Source: Corynebacterium tuberculostearicum (lineage in GTDB: Bacteria; Actinomycetota; Actinomycetes; Mycobacteriales; Mycobacteriaceae). From it: a DNA stretch of 64,000 bases. Numbering within the stretch: position 1 is the first letter of the stretch; each line of letters starts with the position of its first letter. This document shows, piece by piece, positions 17,474-26,822 of the stretch. The notes under the pieces are model-generated. The model was not told the DNA's origin. It made no database searches and worked only from the letters and a program-made list of their open reading frames with translations. Made by a program: the position numbers and the translations under genes. The stretch is taken from positions 2,356,001 through 2,420,000 of the forward strand of contig NZ_CP069791.1 of the NCBI RefSeq assembly GCF_016894265.1, in the 5' to 3' direction.

Positions 17474-18673
17474 TTAAGCTAGGCGGCGGGCGCCGTCTCC
17501 CGGGCGGGCCACCAAGAAGGTGGGTTCTGGGAAGCCGCGTGATGCTGCGGCGTCGTTAATGGCCTGGGCAGTGGACTCGACGTCGGAGCGCGGGATGAGC
17601 GCGATGACTGCACCGCCGAAGCCGCCGCCAGTCATGCGGGCGCCGAGTTCGCCGGCCGCGGTGAAAGCGGAGTCGAGTTCCGGAGTGGTGACTTCGTACA
17701 GGTCGCGCAGGGAAAGGTGGCTTTCGCGCATGAGGCGGCGGAACTCTGCCGGGTCGGAAGAGGTAAGCGCGGTGGCGGCGGCTAAGGTGCGGTCAGTCTC
17801 TTCCACCACGTGGCGCACGCGGCGGTGGTATAGGTCAGCCTCCTGGGGGTTGACGGTCGCGGCGAAGGCGACGGCATCTGGGATTTCGCGGATGGAGCGG
17901 CCGGCGGCAGCCTGGACGGCGTCGATGACGCCGCGGCGGGAGGCATATTGGCCGTCGGAAAGCGTGTGCGGCGCATTGGTGTCCGCGATGAGCAGCACCA
18001 TGTCCTGGGCTTCGATATTGAACGGCACGCGCTCGACGGCGCCGGCGGAAAAATCCAGGAATAGCGCCTTGCCGCGCTGGCCAAAGAGGCTGGCATTTTG
18101 GTCCAAGCCGCCGGTAGAGGCGCCAACCACCTCGTTTTCGGCGCGGATGCACGCCTGGGCCAGCTGCGCGCGGGCGGCGTCATCGGGGGTGTGGCCGTGG
18201 CAGAGTTCGTAAGCGGCCACGGCCACGGAGCACTCGAGAGCGGCGGAGCTGGACAGGCCAGAGCCGACGGGGACATCGGAGACGATGGCAATATCGAGGC
18301 CGGTGCAAGTCAGAACGTCCGCGGCAGTGGCGGCCCAGACGGTGCCGGCAACGTAGCCGGACCAGTTGGAAGGGTGGCCGGGGCGGACATCGGAGAGAGG
18401 GAGGCTGGCCTGGGCAACGCTGCCGTCGTATTCGGAGGCTATCCGGAGAAGGCCATCGGTGCGGGGTGCGACGGCGACGGCGGTGTTTTGTTCCAGCGCA
18501 AAGGGGATGGAGGCGCCGCCGGCGTAATCGATGTGCTCGCCGATGAGGTTGACGCGGCCGGGAGCAGCCCACACGCCGGCGGGCTCGGACGCGTCCGAGA
18601 AGGCAGCGGCGAAGAGGTCGCGGGCTGCGGCGACAAGCTCCGCATCGCTGCGGGTGTCAATCCAGTTAAGCAT
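17474..18673 (-). CDS. galK: Galactokinase
   Basis: This 399-residue GHMP kinase phosphorylates galactose to galactose-1-phosphate, the entry step of the Leloir pathway. All three motifs are present: GRVNLIGEHIDYAGG near residue 38, PVGSGLSSSAALE near 130, and MTGGGFGGAVIAL near 345. The ATG at 18673 overlaps the galT stop (ATGCTTAA), so galK is the last gene of the galM-symporter-galT-galK operon and is translationally coupled. A longer in-frame start at 18721 would lie inside galT and is not preferred. Confidence 0.95.
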   Translation of the reverse strand: MLNWIDTRSDAELVAAARDLFAAAFSDASEPAGVWAAPGRVNLIGEHIDYAGGASIPFALEQNTAVAVAPRTDGLLRIASEYDGSVAQASLPLSDVRPGHPSNWSGYVAGTVWAATAADVLTCTGLDIAIVSDVPVGSGLSSSAALECSVAVAAYELCHGHTPDDAARAQLAQACIRAENEVVGASTGGLDQNASLFGQRGKALFLDFSAGAVERVPFNIEAQDMVLLIADTNAPHTLSDGQYASRRGVIDAVQAAAGRSIREIPDAVAFAATVNPQEADLYHRRVRHVVEETDRTLAAATALTSSDPAEFRRLMRESHLSLRDLYEVTTPELDSAFTAAGELGARMTGGGFGGAVIALIPRSDVESTAQAINDAAASRGFPEPTFLVARPGDGARRLA

Positions 18674-19760
18674 CCCAGATCTCCTTAAAGCGGGCGGCGA
18701 TGCGCTCCGGGGTGGTGTCATTGATCCACACGGCCTGCGAGGACTCGGAACCGGCGAGGTACTTCATGCGGCCGGGCGAGCGCATGAGCGAAAAGAGCTG
18801 CAGGTGCATGCGGATGCCGGGGCGCAGTGCCTCGTCCACCGGCGCTTGGGTCCAGCCGGCGATATACGGGGTCTTGTCCACGCCATCGAAGAAGCGGTCC
18901 ACGGCGGAGTACAGCTTCTTGAGCAGGGGCGCGAGGTCGGCGCGTTGGGCGTCGGTAAGCGCAGCGAAATCGGGTACTTCCTCGTTGGGCAGGACCATGG
19001 CTTCCAGCGGCCATTTGGCGGCGGCGGGAACGAAGACGGTGAAGTGCTCGGTCTCGGCGATGATGCGGGTGCCGGCGGCGCGCTCGCGATCGAGGAGATC
19101 CTGGAAGAGGTCGCCATCATAGGCGCGGGCGGAATCCACGATGGAGCGCAGGCGCGGCGAGAGGAAGGGATAGGAGTAGATCTGGCCGTGCGGGTGTTGG
19201 AGGGTCACGCCGATTTCCTCGCCTCGGTTTTCAAAGGGGAATACCTGCTGCACGCCGTCGATCTGGGATAGCGCGGCGGTGCGGTGAGCCCAGGCCTCGA
19301 TGACGGTGCGGATGCGCGATTCCGGCAGGTCCTTGAAGGACAGGGCTGGGTCCTCGGTAAAGCACACCACCTCGCAGCGGGCGCGGGCCGGAAGGCGCGG
19401 CACCACGCCGAGCAGGTTGTCATCCTCTGGGTGCTCGATGTCCGCGGCGGTGGCAAAGGACGGGAAGCGGTTTTCAAAGACCACTACGTCATAGCTGGGG
19501 CTGGGGATCTCCGTGGGTAGCTGGCCTTCGCGCGTGGGTGCCAGCGGGTTCTCGTTGGCCGGTGGCAAGAAGGTGCGGTTCATGCGGTGGGCAGCAAAGG
19601 CTACCCAATCCCCTGTTAGGGGATCCCGGCGCATTTCGGAAGCGGGGGCGACGGTGGGGATGTCGCGGGCGTCGACAAGCACGCGGTCGGGGTGGGGCTG
19701 GTCGTCGAAGTAGAGGATCTCGCGGCCGTCGGCAAGCGTGGCAGAGGTAATCTCAACCAT
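18666..19760 (-). CDS. galT: Galactose-1-phosphate uridylyltransferase
   Basis: The enzyme exchanges UMP between UDP-glucose and galactose-1-phosphate. Its 364 residues show the nucleophile motif HPHGQIYSYPF, the early block DPLTGDWVAFAAHRMNRTF, and the conserved CEVVCF and EVPDFAALT regions. It is the usual bacterial type-1 GalT length. The ATG at 19760 overlaps the stop of the small membrane protein (TAATG). The end overlaps galK by 8 bases. A longer reading with 29 extra residues would run into the preceding gene. Confidence 0.95.
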   Translation of the reverse strand: MVEITSATLADGREILYFDDQPHPDRVLVDARDIPTVAPASEMRRDPLTGDWVAFAAHRMNRTFLPPANENPLAPTREGQLPTEIPSPSYDVVVFENRFPSFATAADIEHPEDDNLLGVVPRLPARARCEVVCFTEDPALSFKDLPESRIRTVIEAWAHRTAALSQIDGVQQVFPFENRGEEIGVTLQHPHGQIYSYPFLSPRLRSIVDSARAYDGDLFQDLLDRERAAGTRIIAETEHFTVFVPAAAKWPLEAMVLPNEEVPDFAALTDAQRADLAPLLKKLYSAVDRFFDGVDKTPYIAGWTQAPVDEALRPGIRMHLQLFSLMRSPGRMKYLAGSESSQAVWINDTTPERIAARFKEIWDA

Positions 19761-20002
19761 TAGTTTTCTCCTGGGATGGTGATGGGCTTCAGGCGCGCCC
19801 ACAGCACAAAGGCGGCGGCCACGGCCAGCAAAGCAAGGCTTGCCCATAGGTTATCGCTGGCGTTCTTTGCCTGCCCGGTATCCGGGTTGATGCCTGGGTC
19901 AAGGAAGAAATAGCAGCCGAGCAAAATCAGGCCGTAGAGGCCGAGGAGTGCGGCGATGACATTGCGCAGGTCGAATGCACCCGCGCGCTTTTTCTCAGAC
20001 AT
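19760..20002 (-). CDS. Small two-helix membrane protein in the gal operon
   Basis: The product has 80 residues: a short charged N-terminus (SEKKRAGAF), two predicted membrane helices (about 13-34 VIAALLGLYGLILLGCYFFL and 53-70 ASLALLAVAAAFVLWA), and a short loop between them. It sits between the symporter (10 nt) and galT (1-base overlap). Similar tiny membrane proteins often accompany sodium/solute symporters and may be a stabilising subunit; that is inference. No family name is claimed. Confidence 0.8.
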   Translation of the reverse strand: MSEKKRAGAFDLRNVIAALLGLYGLILLGCYFFLDPGINPDTGQAKNASDNLWASLALLAVAAAFVLWARLKPITIPGEN

Positions 20003-20012
20003 GTTGGGCTCC

Positions 20013-21662
20013 TTAGGCGAAGATGACGTTGAGGGCTACGGCCATCACCAGGCAAATGATGCCCAGCGGGACGGTCTGCTGGTACCACGGCAAGGACTTT
20101 TCGGTGTAGTCCTCAAAGTGGTCCTTGGGGGTCACGGAAGAGACGAAGCCAACCAGCTCGCTATCCGGCTTGGGCTGGGTGAACAGGGTGACCACAATGG
20201 ATACCAGGATATCCACCACGAAGGCCACACCGGCCGCGACGAAAGCGGTGCCTTGGCCGGGCAGGTTGATCATGTCCGTGAAGGATGCGACGTACCAGAA
20301 GGCAATGGCGGAACCGGTACCGGCTACGAGTCCGGACCAACCGGCGTGCGGGGTCATGCGCTTCCAGAACATGCCCAGAATGAAGGTGGCAAACAGCGGC
20401 GCATTGAAGAAGCCAAACAGGGTCTGCAGGTAGTCCATGATATTGCCAAAGTTTTGCGCGAGCAGCGCGGTGAAAATGGCAATAGCGGTGGCGATAATCG
20501 TGGCGATGCGGCCGAACTTCAGGTAGTAGTCATCCTCGCGGTCCTTGACCACGTAGGTCTGCCAGATGTCATAGGAAATGACGGTATTAAAGGCGGAGAT
20601 ATTCGCGGCCATGCCGGCCATGAAGGAAGCGAGCAGGCCGGCGATCGCCACGCCCAGCAGGCCATTGGGCAGAAGGTCGCGCATGAGCAGCAAGATGGCG
20701 TCGTTGGGCTCCGCGCGCTCCTCCATCAAATCGGCCACGGAGACGGAGGCAACCATGCCCGGGATGACCACGAGGAAGGGCACGAACATCTTGGGGAAGG
20801 CGCCGATGATCGGGGTCTTGCGGGCGGCCGAGATGGAATCGGAGGCCATGGCGCGCTGCACCTCGACGAAGTTGGTGGTCCAGTAACCAAAGGAAAGCAC
20901 GAAGCCGAGGCCCAGCACGATGCCGATGACGGACCACACTGGGTTCTCAAAACCGGAGATGTCCGTGCCCGGCCACGTGTGGAAGTGCGAATCCTGGGCC
21001 ACCGCGTCCTTCAGCCCATTCCAACCGCCAACGCGGTTCAAACCAATGATGGTCAGCGGGGCGAGGGCGGCGATGATGACGAAGAACTGGAGGACCTCGT
21101 TATAAATGGCAGCCGAAAGGCCACCCAGGGTGATATAGGACAGCACGATGAGGCCGGCGACGAGGAGCGATACCCACATCTGCCAGCCCAGCAGGGCCTC
21201 CACGATGGTGGCCAGCAAGTACAGGTTCACGCCGGCAATAAGCAGCTGGGCCACAGCGAAGGAAATCGCATTGACCAGGTGCGCGGCATTGCCAAAACGC
21301 TTGCGCATGAACTCCGGCACCGAGCGCACCTTGGAGCCGTAGTAGAACGGCATCATCACAATGCCCAAAAAGACCATTGCCGGGATGGCGCCGATCCAGA
21401 AGTAGTGCATGGTTTGGAAGCCATACTCCACGCCATTGGCGGACATACCGATGATTTCCACCGCGCCCAGGTTGGCCGAGACGAAAGCCAGTCCGGTCAC
21501 CCAGGCGGGCAATCCGCGGCCGGAGAGGAAGAAGTCGATGGAGCTAGACACTCGGGCCTTGGCGGCCCAGCCGATGCCTAGCACGAAGAGGAAGTAGATG
21601 GCTACCAAAAAGTAGTCCACCCAGGAGGCATCGAGCCTCAATACGGATTCAGCAGTCTCCAT
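20013..21662 (-). CDS. Sodium:solute symporter (SGLT-like), probable galactose transporter
   Basis: This is a 549-residue SSS-family protein with about 14 membrane helices. Family landmarks include GIGWAAKARVSSSIDFFLSG (start of TM1-TM2), ANLGAVEIIGMSANGVEYG, VVSFGYW-type QRAMASDS (VEVQRAMASDSISAARK) and the C-terminal FTQPKPDSELVGFV. It should couple Na+ entry to sugar uptake. Its position between galM and galT/galK points to galactose. GTCAGCC ends its upstream spacer, only 11 nt after galM, so it is in the same transcript. Confidence 0.88.
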   Translation of the reverse strand: METAESVLRLDASWVDYFLVAIYFLFVLGIGWAAKARVSSSIDFFLSGRGLPAWVTGLAFVSANLGAVEIIGMSANGVEYGFQTMHYFWIGAIPAMVFLGIVMMPFYYGSKVRSVPEFMRKRFGNAAHLVNAISFAVAQLLIAGVNLYLLATIVEALLGWQMWVSLLVAGLIVLSYITLGGLSAAIYNEVLQFFVIIAALAPLTIIGLNRVGGWNGLKDAVAQDSHFHTWPGTDISGFENPVWSVIGIVLGLGFVLSFGYWTTNFVEVQRAMASDSISAARKTPIIGAFPKMFVPFLVVIPGMVASVSVADLMEERAEPNDAILLLMRDLLPNGLLGVAIAGLLASFMAGMAANISAFNTVISYDIWQTYVVKDREDDYYLKFGRIATIIATAIAIFTALLAQNFGNIMDYLQTLFGFFNAPLFATFILGMFWKRMTPHAGWSGLVAGTGSAIAFWYVASFTDMINLPGQGTAFVAAGVAFVVDILVSIVVTLFTQPKPDSELVGFVSSVTPKDHFEDYTEKSLPWYQQTVPLGIICLVMAVALNVIFA

Positions 21663-21673
21663 GGCTGACCTTT

Positions 21674-22573
21674 CTAGTTATTGTTCTCTGCTGCAAGGCG
21701 CAGCGTGAATCTCTGCGGGTTCTGAGCGCTCAGGCGCACGAGGTCTTCCCCGCTGCGCAGCGCATTCGGCGGCGCGCTCATGGGCTCCACGGCCAATGCC
21801 TTGCCGGGGCCACCTGCCCGCGGGAAATCGGCCGGGGTAAACATCTGCACCCAGTTCAGGCCTTCGCCCATCTCCAGGCGCACCCCCTTTCCACCGGCCG
21901 AATACACGGCCGTCAGTGGGCCTTCGCCGTGGAAGCAATCGTCCCAGTCCACCTCGGCGATGGGCTGATTAACAATGCGCACCTGCTCCGTCTTTCCCGT
22001 AGGCAGGTTGCGGGCGCCGAGCAGGTAGCGCTTGCCGACGTCCACACTGAGCACCGCTTCCTCCGCCCCTGCCCCTTGTGGGCAGAGGTAGAGGTGCAGC
22101 CCATAGGCGAAGGGAACCTCGCCGGGTTCCGCGGTGCGGGCGGTGAGCTGGTGGTGCAATCCCTGCTCATCGAGGGCATAGGTGGCCTCTAGTTGAATCG
22201 CCCACGGCCAGCCCTGGCGCGGCTCAATATCAAAGGCAAGAGCCACCCGGTTGTCCGAGCGTTCCGTGACGCGCCACCAATCCACCGCGAATCCATGGAT
22301 GGCGTTATTGCGCTCAGGCTCGTTGATCTCCAACTGGTGTCCGGTCCCCTGCCATTCGAACCAGCCATCCTCGGTGCGATTCGGCCACGGTGCCAGCACC
22401 ACTCCGGCCATCAGCGGCGGCTTACCCTCGTAGCTTTCTACCAAGGGCGCGCCGCGATAGGTCAGCGCGTTGAGTGCACCGCCGAATAGGCCAATCTCGG
22501 CCGCATAATCGCCATGGGCAAGTGCGACGCTGGGGTAGTCAGCGTCAGGGCCAGCTGCTCCTCCACTGGTCAT
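21674..22573 (-). CDS. galM: Aldose 1-epimerase
   Basis: GalM interconverts beta- and alpha-galactose, giving GalK its substrate. The 299-residue protein shows the mutarotase pattern: GALNALTYRGAPLV, NRTEDGWFEW, NAIHGFAVDWWRV (substrate His), PFAYGLHLYL (second His) and AVEPMSAPPNAL. It is the first gene of the operon. A GAAAGG site precedes the ATG, and a promoter with a LacI-like operator lies at 22611-22649. Confidence 0.9.
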   Translation of the reverse strand: MTSGGAAGPDADYPSVALAHGDYAAEIGLFGGALNALTYRGAPLVESYEGKPPLMAGVVLAPWPNRTEDGWFEWQGTGHQLEINEPERNNAIHGFAVDWWRVTERSDNRVALAFDIEPRQGWPWAIQLEATYALDEQGLHHQLTARTAEPGEVPFAYGLHLYLCPQGAGAEEAVLSVDVGKRYLLGARNLPTGKTEQVRIVNQPIAEVDWDDCFHGEGPLTAVYSAGGKGVRLEMGEGLNWVQMFTPADFPRAGGPGKALAVEPMSAPPNALRSGEDLVRLSAQNPQRFTLRLAAENNN

Positions 22574-22610
22574 AACAAAGACCTTTCTGGCTATAACTTT
22601 CTTTGGATTT

Positions 22611-22649
22611 AGCCTAGGAGTACGGCGAAGCGCCGGTCAATCGTTTGCA
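22611..22649 (-). promoter_or_regulatory. Promoter and LacI-type operator of the galactose operon
   Basis: On the minus strand, TTGACC (22640-22635) and TAGGCT (22616-22611) are 18 nt apart. The sequence TGCAAACGATTG (22649-22638) overlaps the -35 box and shares GCAAACGATTG with the site before the PTS gene at 4964. A LacI-family repressor or activator bound here would control the promoter. Confidence 0.6.
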
Positions 22650-22768
22650 TAACTGCTGGCTCAAACCCACGGTTTCAGCAGCTCACCGCCCTTGAGTTAA
22701 CCTCCAGTTAACCTCTTTCGGGGCTGGAAGCGCACGTGGGAAACAGGCCGCCACACCGGGCAGGAACA

Positions 22769-23212
22769 CTACCCCTGCATCCGCCGCCACACTATTCGCG
22801 CCGCGGAGTGTGGCGTGGCCAAGACTTCGCGCAGGTAGTTGCGCGGCATCAACCGCCACGGGGTGCGCGCGGAATGCAGGTGCACGGCAATGCCGAGGTG
22901 CCAGGCCCACAACGCGGTGCGCAGGATATGAAAATCATTGGTCACCACGTGTAATACGGCATCCGGGGCCAAGCGGTGGGCATTCTCTAGATTTTCATTA
23001 GTGCTCGTGGCTTCCAGTTCCACCACCACCCGCTCGGCCGGCACGCCACGTTCGATGAGGTATGTAGCCATAGGCCCCGCCTCACCACGGCCGGAGACAA
23101 TGATGCGCTGACCGCTATAAAGCGCCAACGCCTTATCAAGGCGCGAGCGCAGCATGGCGCCGGGATAGCCATGGGTTACGCGGGAGCCCAAAACAAGGAG
23201 CGGGTCAGACAT
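22769..23212 (-). CDS. YdcF/DUF218-family protein (ElyC/SanA-like)
   Basis: The 147-residue protein has the DUF218 pattern: PLLVLGSRVTHG at the N-terminus, RIIVSGRGEAGPMATYLIERGVPAERVVVE with the conserved SGRG and acidic pair, and VTNDFHILRTAL with the conserved Asn-Asp-x-His. Relatives act in envelope biogenesis or vancomycin tolerance; the biochemical role is unclear. The start at 23212 is chosen because the residues before it are poorly conserved; an in-frame start at 23245 is possible. It is divergent from the ribose operon. An isolated direct repeat AGTTAACCTC occurs just downstream at 22695-22715. Confidence 0.75.
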   Translation of the reverse strand: MSDPLLVLGSRVTHGYPGAMLRSRLDKALALYSGQRIIVSGRGEAGPMATYLIERGVPAERVVVELEATSTNENLENAHRLAPDAVLHVVTNDFHILRTALWAWHLGIAVHLHSARTPWRLMPRNYLREVLATPHSAARIVWRRMQG

Positions 23213-23238
23213 GGATACCAGCATAGACTTGCCGGCTC

Positions 23239-23294
23239 TTGACATGAAGATGGAAATAGCCGTACCTTTAACTCAAATGTGCAATCGATTGCAC
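23239..23294 (+). promoter_or_regulatory. Promoter and RbsR operator of the ribose operon
   Basis: TTGACA (23239-23244) and TACCTT (23263-23268) are 18 nt apart. The perfect 16-bp palindrome GTGCAATCGATTGCAC (23279-23294) lies just past the expected transcription start, an ideal place for repression by the LacI-type regulator encoded next. Confidence 0.75.
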
Positions 23295-23341
23295 CCAGGA
23301 GGGCCGGACGTCGGCTCATACGCCTAACCAAGGAGGACAGC

Positions 23342-24331
23342 ATGGCCGGAACCACTCTCAAGGACGTGGCCGCTGCTGCTGGAGTATCCATTTCCACCGC
23401 GTCCCGTTCGCTCTCGGGCAACCCAGCCATCTCGGAGTCCACGCGCCAACGCGTAAAGGACACGGCCATCAAGCTCAACTATAGGCCCAATGCCCAAGCC
23501 CGAGCATTGCGCAGTTCCCGATCTAACGCCATCGGCTTGGTCATCCCCAGCCTAGATAATGCCTACTTCGCCGCAATGGCCGCAGCCATCGAAGAAGCCG
23601 CCGATAAGCAGGGACTCGCCACGATGATTACCAGTTGTGGCGAGGATCCGCAGCGGCTAGTCAAGGCCCTCGATGCCCTGATGGAACGCCAGGTAGACGG
23701 CATTATCGCGGTACCTCTCGAAGGCGCCGAAGAAGCGCTGGAGCAGGCGCGCGCTTACCGTCCACTCGTGCTCATTGACCGCACCCTGGGCCAGATTCCA
23801 GCAGTGCTATCAGACCCCCACCCGGGCATGAAACAAGCCGTGGAACAGCTTAAAGAAAAAGGGCACACGCACATCGGCTACCTTTCCGGGCCGCAGGAAA
23901 CCTCCACCGGCCGCCAGCGCCTCCAAGCATTCGAGGCCGCCACCCGGGGCATGCCTACCCACATCCACCACGGCAGCTACCGCCACCGCGAGGGCTATAA
24001 AGGAGCCCTCGCACTCCTACAAGAAGGCGTCACCGCGCTCATTGCCGGCGATTCCATGATGACGGCCGGCGCGCTGGAGGCCTGCCATAATGCGGGCAAG
24101 CTCATCGGAGAAGAAATCGCGCTCGTCGGCTTCGATGACTTCATCTACCTGCGCTTCCAACCCTCCCCTATCTCAGTGGTGGACCAGGATGTTGCCAGAA
24201 TGGGCGAGACCGCCACGGCCAAGCTCATCGCGGCCATCAATGAAAAGCACCAACCGGAAGGCGAGGTGCTAGAAACCCGCTATATCCCACGCATGTCCAC
24301 CGCACACCAACTCGATGGAGCCACGCCATGA
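23342..24331 (+). CDS. rbsR: LacI-family regulator of the ribose operon
   Basis: The 329 residues comprise a LacI helix-turn-helix (TTLKDVAAAAGVSISTASRSLSG, residues 3-25), the hinge helix (NAQARALRSSRS) and a periplasmic-binding-type ligand domain (GLVIPSLDNAYFAAMAAAIEE, LIDRTLG, GYLSGP, LVGFDDF). AAGGAGGACAGC precedes the ATG at 23342, which makes this start clear; the longer frame from 23279 overlaps the operator. It heads the rbs operon, overlaps rbsA by 4 bases, and probably binds the palindrome at 23279-23294, so it would be autoregulated and relieved by ribose. Confidence 0.92.
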   Translation: MAGTTLKDVAAAAGVSISTASRSLSGNPAISESTRQRVKDTAIKLNYRPNAQARALRSSRSNAIGLVIPSLDNAYFAAMAAAIEEAADKQGLATMITSCGEDPQRLVKALDALMERQVDGIIAVPLEGAEEALEQARAYRPLVLIDRTLGQIPAVLSDPHPGMKQAVEQLKEKGHTHIGYLSGPQETSTGRQRLQAFEAATRGMPTHIHHGSYRHREGYKGALALLQEGVTALIAGDSMMTAGALEACHNAGKLIGEEIALVGFDDFIYLRFQPSPISVVDQDVARMGETATAKLIAAINEKHQPEGEVLETRYIPRMSTAHQLDGATP

Positions 24332-25872
24332 GTGACTGCGTTTTGCGCCTGGATAATGTCACCAAATCCTTTGGCCCGGTAGAGGTCATTAAGGGGGTAG
24401 ACCTCACCGTCCGCCGCGGCCAAGTGCAGGCCTTGCTGGGTGAGAACGGCGCGGGAAAATCCACCCTCATCAAGATGATTGCCGGCGTGCACGAACCAGA
24501 TTCCGGCCGCATCCTGATAGATGACACAGAGGTAAAAATCCCAGATACCAAGGCCTCTGAGGCACTGGGCATCGCCACCATTCACCAAGAGCTCAACCTT
24601 GTGCCCACCATGTCCGTGGCCGAGAACATCATGCTTGGGCGCACCCCACGCCGCTTTGGGTTGGTCAATCGCAAACACCTCAAGGCACAAGCCCAAGCGG
24701 CACTGCACCTTATCGGCTTGGACGTGGATCTGGACATGCCGGTGCGTGAGCTGGGTGTGGCCAAGCAGCAGCTCGTAGAAATCGCCAAGGCGCTGTCCAT
24801 GAACGCGCGCATCCTCATCCTGGATGAGCCCACTGCCGCGCTCACCGGCAAGGAGGTTGATGCACTCTTTGCCGTGCTCGAAGAACTCAAGGCTAAGGGC
24901 GTGGCCATGGTCTTTATTAGCCACCACTTGGAGGAGCTGGCGCGCATTGCAGAAACCATCAGCGTGCTGCGCGATGGCTCTTTCATCGCCGAGGTCCCAG
25001 CCAATACGGACGAAGACGAGCTGGTGCGCCTCATTGTCGGCCGCGAGATTGAAAACCAATACCCGCGCGAGGTTCCTCCCGAGCGCGGCGAGGCCCTGCT
25101 GGAAGTCTCCGAGCTGACTGCCGACGGCGCCTTTCACGACGTCACCTTCACCGTCCATGCCGGCGAAGTCGTCGGCCTTGCCGGGCTCGTGGGAGCCGGC
25201 CGCACCGAAATCATTCGCGCCATCGCGGGCGCTGACCCGTACGATTCCGGCACCATCCGCGTCGGCGGCACGCAGCTGCGCGGCGGCGATATTCGTGCCG
25301 CCATCCGCGCCGGCGTGGGCCATATCCCCGAAGACCGTAAGTCCCAAGCGCTAGTTCTCGATGCCTCCGTGGGCGATAACCTCGGATTCGCCACCCTCTA
25401 CCCCACCGCTAAGGTGGGGCTGGCCGACCGCAGCGGTCAACGCCGCCGCGCCGGTGACGTAGCGGAAAAGCTGCGCATTCGCATGGCCGATCTCTCCCAG
25501 CCCATCCGGAACCTATCCGGCGGCAACCAACAAAAGGCGGTCTTTGGCCGCTGGGTACTGGCCGGTTCCAAAGTCCTCCTCCTCGATGAGCCGACCCGCG
25601 GCGTCGACGTCGGCGCCAAGGTAGAGATTTACAACATCATCAATGAGGTCACCGCGGCCGGCGGCGCCGTTCTCATGGCATCCTCCGATCTGCCCGAGGT
25701 GCTCGGTATGTCCGACCGCATCCTCGTCATGTCCGGCGGCCAACTCGCCGGCGAGCTCCCCAAGGACTCCACTCAAGACGAGGTCATGGCCTTTGCCGTA
25801 TCCAATGTGACCTCCTCTACCTCTACCTCTGCTGCCGCGCCTGCCGGCACTAACCACAAGGATGAAGCATGA
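24328..25872 (+). CDS. rbsA: Ribose ABC transporter ATPase
   Basis: RbsA powers ribose import. Its 514 residues hold two ABC units: the first with canonical Walker A (GENGAGKST), signature and Walker B (LILDEPTAAL), the second with the degenerate Walker A GLVGAGRTE but intact LSGGNQQK and LLLDEPTRGVDVG, as usual for this family. The start ATGA overlaps the rbsR stop, and the end overlaps rbsC by 4 bases. The C-terminus is Ser/Thr/Ala-rich. Confidence 0.95.
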   Translation: MSDCVLRLDNVTKSFGPVEVIKGVDLTVRRGQVQALLGENGAGKSTLIKMIAGVHEPDSGRILIDDTEVKIPDTKASEALGIATIHQELNLVPTMSVAENIMLGRTPRRFGLVNRKHLKAQAQAALHLIGLDVDLDMPVRELGVAKQQLVEIAKALSMNARILILDEPTAALTGKEVDALFAVLEELKAKGVAMVFISHHLEELARIAETISVLRDGSFIAEVPANTDEDELVRLIVGREIENQYPREVPPERGEALLEVSELTADGAFHDVTFTVHAGEVVGLAGLVGAGRTEIIRAIAGADPYDSGTIRVGGTQLRGGDIRAAIRAGVGHIPEDRKSQALVLDASVGDNLGFATLYPTAKVGLADRSGQRRRAGDVAEKLRIRMADLSQPIRNLSGGNQQKAVFGRWVLAGSKVLLLDEPTRGVDVGAKVEIYNIINEVTAAGGAVLMASSDLPEVLGMSDRILVMSGGQLAGELPKDSTQDEVMAFAVSNVTSSTSTSAAAPAGTNHKDEA

Positions 25873-26810
25873 CCAAGAATCGAGTAATTAACTGGGCCAT
25901 GAATAATGGCGCGCTCGTCGGCCTCATTGCCCTGTGCATCGCGCTGTTTATCGCTACGCCATACTTCCTTACCGTGGCGAACCTGCTCAATATCGGCATC
26001 CAGGCCGCTACGGTGGCCATCTTGGCCTTCGGCATGACCTTTGTCATCGTCACCGCTGGTATCGACCTCTCGGTGGGCTCGGTCGCCGCGCTCGGCGCCA
26101 TGGTCTCTGCCTATATGTTCTCCACCGCGGGACTGCCTGGCTGGCTCACCCTGCTTCTCGGCCTGATCGTAGGTGCGCTGGCCGGCGCCATCTGCGGCAT
26201 GGCCACCGCGTGGGGCAAGATCCCCTCTTTCATCGCAACGCTGGCCATGATGTCCATCGCCCGCGGGCTCACCCTGGTCATCTCCCAGGGCTCGCCGATT
26301 GAAACCGCCCCGTCCGTCAACGCCTTTGGCGGCGATATCGCAGGTTTCCCAGTGCCGATCATCATGATGGTTATCGCCGGGCTCATCTGCTGGTTCATCC
26401 TAGAGCGCACGGTACTCGGCCGCTCTATGTACGCCATCGGCGGCAACCTGGAGGCCGCCCGGCTCTCGGGCTTGCCGGTCAAGCGCATCCAAATCGCCGT
26501 CTTCGCACTCTCCGGCTTCTTCGCCGCCTGGGCCGGCATGGTTATGGCCGGCCGCCTCGAATCCGCACAGCCGCAGGCCGGCACCGGCTATGAGCTCGAT
26601 GCTATTGCGGCCGTCGTCATCGGTGGCGCCTCGCTCTCCGGCGGGCAGGGCAAGGCCACTGGCACTCTAGTCGGCGCGATCTTGCTAGCGGTCATCCGCA
26701 ATGGCTTGAACCTGCTCAACGTCTCCTCCTTCTGGCAGCAGATCGTCATCGGCCTAGTCATCGCGCTGGCCGTCGGCTTCGACGTCATCCGCAATAAGAC
26801 GGCCAACTAA
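25869..26810 (+). CDS. rbsC: Ribose ABC transporter permease
   Basis: This 313-residue membrane protein has about 8-10 helices and RbsC landmarks: GMTFVIVTAGIDLSVGSVAALG, GKIPSFIATLAMMSIARGL, GGNLEAARLSGLPV (EAA-like coupling loop) and DAIAAVVIGGASLSGG. It forms the channel energised by RbsA. It overlaps rbsA by 4 bases; rbsB follows after 12 nt. Confidence 0.95.
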   Translation: MTKNRVINWAMNNGALVGLIALCIALFIATPYFLTVANLLNIGIQAATVAILAFGMTFVIVTAGIDLSVGSVAALGAMVSAYMFSTAGLPGWLTLLLGLIVGALAGAICGMATAWGKIPSFIATLAMMSIARGLTLVISQGSPIETAPSVNAFGGDIAGFPVPIIMMVIAGLICWFILERTVLGRSMYAIGGNLEAARLSGLPVKRIQIAVFALSGFFAAWAGMVMAGRLESAQPQAGTGYELDAIAAVVIGGASLSGGQGKATGTLVGAILLAVIRNGLNLLNVSSFWQQIVIGLVIALAVGFDVIRNKTAN

Positions 26811-26822
26811 GGAGCACCCTCC

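Noticed and set aside
19956..21581. Long plus-strand frame (541 codons) opposite the galactose symporter
   Set aside because: His/Gly/Asp-rich antisense shadow with no recognisable fold; the minus strand encodes a full symporter.
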